Of a stretch of 17,057 bases of DNA, positions 12,813-17,057 are shown piece by piece. The position numbers and the translations under genes are program-made. How positions within the stretch are numbered: position 1 is the stretch's first letter; each line of letters opens with the position of its first letter. Source of the stretch: an uncultured Collinsella sp. (GTDB lineage: Bacteria > Actinomycetota > Coriobacteriia > Coriobacteriales > Coriobacteriaceae); assembly GCA_905197585.1 (NCBI GenBank), contig CAJJZO010000017.1, positions 1 to 17,057 on the forward strand. Reading direction: 5' to 3'. A model generated the notes under the pieces. That model saw nothing but the letters and a program-made list of their open reading frames with translations, was not told the DNA's origin and did no database searches.

Positions 12813-14231
12813 CTAGAAGATTCGGCGCAGGTCTCCGCGGTTGAGGGCTTCGTCGAAGAGGTGCTTGAATACTGCGCTGCCGTGCAGGCCATCGTGCTCG
12901 AACTCGTTGGTTACCCAGGCGTGCGAGTTGCCCACGCGGTCGAGCGTGTCGAGCTGCATGCCCGAGTCCACGTACATGTCATCGAAGTACACCGCGGCCT
13001 GGAGCGGCACCTCGTTGCAGGCCAGGCGCTGCGGGTCGTAGATCTTGTCCCAGCTGGTGTCTTCCATCAGCAGGTCCATGGCGGGCTTGAAGGGCTTGAG
13101 CTCGGGCATCTGCTCGAACATCCACGGGAACATGGCCTCGCCGGTAAACATGAGCGGGCGCGCGAGTGTGTCGAACTCGGCACGATGGGCCTTCTCCTCT
13201 GCTGCGGCCCAGCGAATGGGCATGGTGTCGCCGTCGGCGTAGATAAACTCCTGCAGTGTCCAGTACAGCGGGTTCGTGCGTGTGTTGGTGCGCTCGAAGG
13301 CGCGCATCAAAAAGCTGTCGGATACCGAGGAGCCGCAGCTCAGCGTACCGTCGCCAGTAACAAAAGCGTGATCGATAGTCCAATGCATGCGCTCAAAGCT
13401 CGGCTTCATGCCAAAGTCGCTGCCCATGAGCTGTAGGCGCTCGACCGTCATCGGCGAGCCGTCGGGCAGCACGGGCTTCTGAGCCTCGAGCGCATCGGCC
13501 AGGGCTGCCACGCGCTCGACGTCAGCGGGATAGCGGTCATAATACTGCTGCGTCTTGGCGGCCATGCGCGGGAAGGTGTGCGCGTAGACCTCGCTTGCGC
13601 TCGCCGGCACGTGCGGAATGCCGCCGCAGGTAAAGCTCGCCGCCACGCCCTCGGGGAAGAGCGACAGGTAGCTCAGCGTCAAAAAACCGCCGTAGCTTTG
13701 GCCGAGCGTGACCCACGGCTTGCCGCCAAAGCCCACTAGGCGCAGGTACTCAAAATCGCGCACGATGGAGCTGGCGAGGTGGCGCTTGAGGAAGTCCGCC
13801 TGCGAGCGTGCTGTATCGGCGCCGGCGGCCGTTGCGCGATCACCCAGTGCCTTGATCGTGCGTCCGTCCACGCAGCTACTGCGTCCGGTGCCGCGCTGGT
13901 CGGGAAGGACCACGCGGAAGTGCTTGACGGCCTCCTCGATCCAGCCGTCGCTTGTGGGCGACAGCGGACGCGGGCTCTCGCCGCCGGGGCCGCCCTGCAA
14001 AAACAGGAGCAGCGGCAGATCGTCGTTGATGCGGTCGGGCGCGCAAACCACGCGGTAGAAGAGCTTGATGCTCTCGGGCGCGCCGGCGATGGGTGCCGGC
14101 ATGGCGCCGCGGCGCATGGTACTGCCGACGGCCACGAGCATCGGCACCCGGCCGCGCCAGTCAAGGGGGCCCGCGATGCTGTGGTCCTCGACGTAAAGGC
14201 CGGGGACGTGGTACGAAGTGATGAGGGCCAT
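12813..14231 (-). CDS. Proline iminopeptidase-like alpha/beta hydrolase (S33 family)
   Basis: A 472-aa alpha/beta-hydrolase of the S33 peptidase type, which removes N-terminal proline (or another residue) from peptides in the cytosol. Landmarks are LLLFLQGGPGGESPRPLSP (74-92, oxyanion-hole GGPGG), VLPDQRGTGRSS (108-119), the nucleophile elbow VTLGQSYGGFL (174-184, Ser179) and a C-terminal HDGLH segment likely to hold the catalytic His. No signal peptide is seen. The long alpha-helical cap between about 195 and 400 is typical. Start 14231 (MALITSYHV) has GGAAG upstream. The longer frame from 14312 lacks support. A - strand TTGCGC (14300-14295) and TAGAAT (14275-14270) could be a promoter, but their 19-nt spacer is long. 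It lies between proB and proA, on the opposite strand to both, so a link with proline supply is plausible but not proven. Confidence 0.88.
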   Translation of the reverse strand: MALITSYHVPGLYVEDHSIAGPLDWRGRVPMLVAVGSTMRRGAMPAPIAGAPESIKLFYRVVCAPDRINDDLPLLLFLQGGPGGESPRPLSPTSDGWIEEAVKHFRVVLPDQRGTGRSSCVDGRTIKALGDRATAAGADTARSQADFLKRHLASSIVRDFEYLRLVGFGGKPWVTLGQSYGGFLTLSYLSLFPEGVAASFTCGGIPHVPASASEVYAHTFPRMAAKTQQYYDRYPADVERVAALADALEAQKPVLPDGSPMTVERLQLMGSDFGMKPSFERMHWTIDHAFVTGDGTLSCGSSVSDSFLMRAFERTNTRTNPLYWTLQEFIYADGDTMPIRWAAAEEKAHRAEFDTLARPLMFTGEAMFPWMFEQMPELKPFKPAMDLLMEDTSWDKIYDPQRLACNEVPLQAAVYFDDMYVDSGMQLDTLDRVGNSHAWVTNEFEHDGLHGSAVFKHLFDEALNRGDLRRIF

Positions 14232-14343
14232 GTGAGTCTTCCGTTCGTTGCGGTGTTTCGGGTTGACCAATTCTACCGCCGCGGGCGAGGCCATGCGCAA
14301 ATCGGCTACCATGGTTGCAAACTTCTAGGAGAAAGGGCCGCCC

Positions 14344-15630
14344 ATGTCGGTCGATATAGCCACGTATGTCCACGATCTTGCCGTTGCCGCCAAGGCAGCG
14401 TCGGCCTCGCTTGCCACGGCGAGCAACGAGCAGCGCCAGGAGGCCGTGCGCGCCATGGCCGCAGCACTGCGCAACGGTGTCGACTCCATCGTCGCCGCCA
14501 ACGAGCTCGATATGTCCGCCGCGCGCGATGCGGGCACTTCGGCCGGTCTGCTCGACCGTCTGCTGCTGACGCCTGAGCGCGTCGAGGGCATGGCCGCCGG
14601 TTTGGAGAAGCTCGCCGAGCTGCCCGATCCCGTGGGCCGCGTGCTCGACCACCGCGTGCTTGCAAGCGGCGTGGACCTGACCCGTGTGAGTGTTCCGCTG
14701 GGCCTGGTCGCTATGGTCTACGAGGCGCGCCCCAACGTGACGGCCGACGCCGCAGGCATCTGCATCCGTACCGGCAACGCCTGCATTCTACGCGGCGGCT
14801 CGCTGGCCTATCACTCGTGTGCCATGATCGCCGAGCTGCTGGCCGATGCGCTCGAGGCCAAGGGCTTCCCGCGCGAGGCCGTGTCGATGATCGAGTCCAC
14901 CGACCGCGAGGCCACCGGCGAGCTCATGAAGCTCCGCGGTATTGTCGACGTACTCATTCCGCGCGGAGGTGCAGGCCTGATCCAGCGCTGCGTGCGCGAG
15001 TCGCTTGTGCCGGTGATCGAGACGGGCACGGGCAACTGCCACATCTACGTGCATGAATCCGCCGACTTTGATAAGGCGCTCAACATTATCGTTAATGCCA
15101 AGACCCAGCGCGTAGGCGTGTGCAATGCCGCCGAGTCGCTGCTGGTCGACCGTGCTGTGGCCGATGCGTTTTTGCCCGCGGTCGTGACCGTGCTGCATGA
15201 CCACGGCGTGCTGATTCACGGCGACGAGGCAACCTGCGCCGCATGCGCCGATGCCGGTCTTGCCGAGGGCGACGACTACGTGGCCGCAACCGAGGAGGAC
15301 TGGGGCCGTGAGTATCTGGCGCTCGAGATCAGCGTGAAGGTCGTGGCGAACGAGGACGAGGCCATCGTGCACATCAACCGCTACGGCACCATGCATTCCG
15401 AGGCCATCATCGCCGAGGATACGGATGCTTGCGAGTGCTTCCTGGATGCGGTCGATGCCTCGGCCGTGTACGCCAACGCCAGCACGCGCTTCACCGACGG
15501 CGGCGAGTTTGGCCTGGGTGCCGAGATCGGCATCTCGACCCAAAAGCTCCACGCCCGCGGCCCCTTCGCCGCCGAGGCCCTCACCACCTACAAATACAAG
15601 CTCCGCGGCACCGGTCAGGTTCGCCCCTAA
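14344..15630 (+). CDS. proA: Gamma-glutamyl phosphate reductase
   Basis: Reduces gamma-glutamyl phosphate with NADPH to glutamate semialdehyde, the second step of proline synthesis. It belongs to the aldehyde-dehydrogenase superfamily and is cytosolic. The product is 428 aa (usual about 415-420). Signatures are VPLGLVAMVYEARPNVT (about 117-133), ILRGGSLAYHS (about 143-153), IPRGGAGLI (about 207-215) and QRVGVCNAAESLLV (about 255-268) with catalytic Cys260. The C-terminal region FTDGGEFGLGAEIGISTQKL binds substrate. ATG 14344 follows AGGAGAAAGGG (14327-14337). The gap of 112 nt to the divergent peptidase gene must hold both promoters. Hairpin repeat copy 5 starts 17 nt after the stop. No proC is in the window. 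Confidence 0.97.
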   Translation: MSVDIATYVHDLAVAAKAASASLATASNEQRQEAVRAMAAALRNGVDSIVAANELDMSAARDAGTSAGLLDRLLLTPERVEGMAAGLEKLAELPDPVGRVLDHRVLASGVDLTRVSVPLGLVAMVYEARPNVTADAAGICIRTGNACILRGGSLAYHSCAMIAELLADALEAKGFPREAVSMIESTDREATGELMKLRGIVDVLIPRGGAGLIQRCVRESLVPVIETGTGNCHIYVHESADFDKALNIIVNAKTQRVGVCNAAESLLVDRAVADAFLPAVVTVLHDHGVLIHGDEATCAACADAGLAEGDDYVAATEEDWGREYLALEISVKVVANEDEAIVHINRYGTMHSEAIIAEDTDACECFLDAVDASAVYANASTRFTDGGEFGLGAEIGISTQKLHARGPFAAEALTTYKYKLRGTGQVRP

Positions 15631-15644
15631 ACCTCTCGCAAACG

Positions 15645-15684
15645 AAAAACCACCACAAAGGTGCCTGTCCCCTTTGTGGTGGTT
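15645..15684. repeat. Dispersed hairpin repeat, copy 5, between convergent proA and HD-domain genes
   Basis: AACCACCACAAAGG (15648-15661) pairs with CCTTTGTGGTGGTT (15671-15684), a 14-bp stem with loop TGCCTGTCC. On the + strand the stem is followed by ATAGG, a poor terminator. On the - strand it is followed by TTTTT (15649-15645), a good terminator for the HD-domain gene, whose stop lies 17 nt away. One copy may thus serve two convergent genes. Confidence 0.85.
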
Positions 15685-15701
15685 ATAGGTGGCGTGGGCG
15701 G

Positions 15702-16301
15702 TTAGGCCTGGAAGGTGTCGCGGTCGGGGGCGAAGGACTGCATTGCTGCGATGGTGCGGTCGAAGAGCTCGGGGAGCTCCCAGCCCAGCATCTCGGCGCC
15801 CTGCGAAATCACGTCGCGCGAGCAGCCGGCGGCAAAGCGCTTGTCCTTGAACTTTTTCTTGAGCGACTTGGTCGTAAAGTCCATAACGCTCTTGCTCGGG
15901 CGCATGATGACCGCAGCGCCGATCAGGCCGGTGAGCTCATCGCAGGCAAACAGGATCTTTTCCATCTGCAGCTCGGGCTTAGGCAGCGAGGTGTTGAAGT
16001 CGGACGTGTGCGTCTGGATGGCGCGAATGAGCTCGGGAGACGCACCTTCTCCCTCAAGAATCTCGGCAGCATAGATGGTGTGGTTCATGGGGTCGTCCTC
16101 ATGCTCCTCCCAATCCAAGTCGTGCAGCAGGCCGACGATGCCCCAAAACTCCTCGTTCTCGGGGTCGAACTCGCGCGCAAAGTAGCGCATAGTGCCCTCG
16201 ACCGTCTCGCCATGGGTGATGTGGAACGGGTCCTTGTTGTGCTCGTTGAGCAGTTCGAACGCGCGGTCGCGGGTGATTCCGGCGGTAAGCGGCTCTGCCA
16301 T
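15702..16301 (-). CDS. HD-domain metal-dependent phosphohydrolase-like protein
   Basis: A 199-aa protein of the HD superfamily. The metal-binding residues can be read in HITHGETVEGTM (about 27-38), GLLHDLDWEEHEDDP (about 57-71, with the HD pair), the His in AIQTHTSDFN and FACDELTG (about 117-124). Members hydrolyse phosphate esters of nucleotides. The substrate here is unknown, and no partner domain such as GGDEF or RelA is fused. ATG 16301 has AAGGAG 8 nt upstream on the - strand. Possible promoter boxes on the - strand are TTGTTC (16354-16349) and TATCGA (16332-16327) with a 16-nt spacer, directly beside repeat copy 6. That copy should insulate it from the CarD-like gene upstream. Confidence 0.82.
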   Translation of the reverse strand: MAEPLTAGITRDRAFELLNEHNKDPFHITHGETVEGTMRYFAREFDPENEEFWGIVGLLHDLDWEEHEDDPMNHTIYAAEILEGEGASPELIRAIQTHTSDFNTSLPKPELQMEKILFACDELTGLIGAAVIMRPSKSVMDFTTKSLKKKFKDKRFAAGCSRDVISQGAEMLGWELPELFDRTIAAMQSFAPDRDTFQA

Positions 16302-16355
16302 AGGAGACTCCTTGTGCTCGTGGGTATCGATAAGAATGAATACTACTAGAACAAG

Positions 16356-16396
16356 AAAACCACCACAAAGGTGCCTGTCCCCTTTGCGGTGGTTTT
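16356..16396 (-). repeat. Dispersed hairpin repeat, copy 6; likely terminator of the CarD-like gene
   Basis: AAAACCACCACAAAGG (16356-16371) pairs with CCTTTGCGGTGGTTTT (16381-16396) around TGCCTGTCC. One stem base differs from the family (C at 16387, opposite A at 16365). In a - strand RNA this becomes a G-U wobble, so the stem is kept only in the transcript of the - strand gene that ends at 16409. On that strand the T run TTTTCTTGTT follows. Confidence 0.85.
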
Positions 16397-16408
16397 GGCG
16401 CGGATGGG

Positions 16409-16894
16409 TTAGTTGAGGGCGGCTTGGGCTAGGCGGGCTTCGGCGGCCTCCTCGGTGACGCCCAAGGCCACGGCGAACTCCTCGATGGAGCGGCGCTTGG
16501 CCTCCTTGAGTACGCGCATGTAGTAGGAGCTGGGTTTTTTATCAGCTTCCTCGGCCTGGCGAATGCGGTGCATCATGGTCTTTGCCACGCGGACCGTCTC
16601 GGGCGCGCCCAGCTTGAGCTGCTGCTTAAAGTGCGTCTCCTCAAGTGAACTGTTGCGCTCGGTAAAAGTGTCGCACTCCAGCTCGTCATAGTGGCTCAGC
16701 AGGTGCTCGGCATCTTGCTGCGAGATGGCGGCGTGCAAACGGTCGGCCTGCGCCACGGGGTACATGAGGATCGTCTGCGCATGTCCCTGCTTGGTCTCGA
16801 GCAGCAGCATGGGCTGCGGTGTGTCGTCCCTAAAACCGACGACGGTGCAGACTCCCTGGCCCGGATGAATGACGTGTTGACCGATTGAGAACAT
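16409..16894 (-). CDS. CarD/CdnL-family RNA polymerase-binding regulator
   Basis: A 161-aa protein of CarD_CdnL_TRCF type. The N-terminal Tudor-like domain (MFSIGQHVIHPGQGVCTVVG, 1-20, and beta strands to about 55) contacts the RNA polymerase beta subunit. The helical C-terminal domain (about 70-161) binds the upstream edge of the -10 region and stabilises open complexes at rRNA and other promoters. The length equals the usual ~160 aa. It is a global factor in Actinomycetota. ATG 16894 is preceded on the - strand by TTGGAGGTAGC, a strong ribosome binding site. A - strand TTGCGC (16952-16947), 17-nt spacer and TAGACA (16929-16924) is a possible promoter. ATACG/CGTAT (16909-16924) forms a small inverted repeat beside it. 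Confidence 0.92.
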   Translation of the reverse strand: MFSIGQHVIHPGQGVCTVVGFRDDTPQPMLLLETKQGHAQTILMYPVAQADRLHAAISQQDAEHLLSHYDELECDTFTERNSSLEETHFKQQLKLGAPETVRVAKTMMHRIRQAEEADKKPSSYYMRVLKEAKRRSIEEFAVALGVTEEAAEARLAQAALN

Positions 16895-16923
16895 GCTACC
16901 TCCAACTTATACGAATTTACGTA

Positions 16924-17057
16924 TGTCTAGAATAACACGCTGACGTGCGCAAACCCTTACTTTATGCAGGAAAAGCACACAACTCTGATAGGTAAGAGTA
17001 TTCGATAAAAGACGCAGCTCATTCACACCTTTATGCATTTTCAACGCCTGCATAATT
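16924..17057. other. Gene-free right edge with TTATGCA repeats
   Basis: No reading frame with a ribosome binding site was found. TTATGCAGG (16962-16970) is inverted as CCTGCATAA (17047-17055) at the window end, with another direct TTATGCA at 17031-17037. ACTCT/AGAGT (16983-16998 region) forms a short inverted repeat between them. This may be the upstream regulatory region of a + strand gene outside the window. Confidence 0.3.

Noticed and set aside
1993..16396. CRISPR array, because of near-identical palindromic repeats
   Set aside because: Copies are dispersed over kilobases between genes, with no regular spacers and no cas genes.

Overview
The window looks like chromosomal core sequence from a GC-rich anaerobe of the Coriobacteriia (Actinomycetota), most likely Collinsella or a close relative. 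That assignment is inferred from strongly GC-biased third codon positions, strong AGGAGG-type ribosome binding sites, a CarD/CdnL regulator, an ATP-type PEP carboxykinase, a PflX-like radical SAM protein and the kind of intergenic repeats present. It was not checked against any database. There is no rRNA, CRISPR array, prophage, transposase gene or plasmid function in the window.

Layout, left to right. An intergenic region with repeat remnants and a perfect 16-bp palindrome (1-302) leads to pckA. Next come a free-standing B3/B4 tRNA-editing-like protein behind a structured leader, a MarR regulator, a DegV-family lipid-binding protein and a one-domain MGMT-like protein, all on the + strand (303-4915). 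A gene-free stretch (4972-5299) holds a long hairpin RNA candidate and the trpS terminator. trpS and a WecA/TagO-type UDP-sugar:undecaprenyl-phosphate transferase follow on the - strand. Upstream of the transferase a - strand segment (about 7922-8092) folds like a 6S RNA. On the + strand come a PflX-like radical SAM gene, a tRNA-Ala(CGC) with its own promoter and terminator, a small coiled-coil tail-anchored protein, pncB (NAD salvage) and proB. A - strand proline iminopeptidase-like gene separates proB from proA. The window closes with an HD-domain hydrolase and a CarD/CdnL regulator on the - strand.

Metabolic links. proB and proA catalyse the first two steps of proline synthesis, and the peptidase between them could supply free proline from peptides. 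pckA serves gluconeogenesis or anaplerotic CO2 fixation, pncB serves NAD supply, and the WecA-like enzyme starts a lipid-linked cell-surface glycan.

The most unusual feature is a dispersed near-identical hairpin repeat, present six times (1993, 2947, 4524, 4933, 15648, 16356). Its 12-18 bp stem carries a 9-nt loop reading GGACAGGCA or its complement. Every copy sits 10-27 nt behind a stop codon, in either orientation, so it appears to serve as a mobile transcription terminator. A second family (T)GCCGGCA-N3-GGGGAC occurs at 74 and in tandem at 12759. The two families share the layout GGGGAC-N5-CCTTTGTG-N2-GG. The central block from trpS to proB has no copies of the hairpin family and uses ordinary unique terminators.
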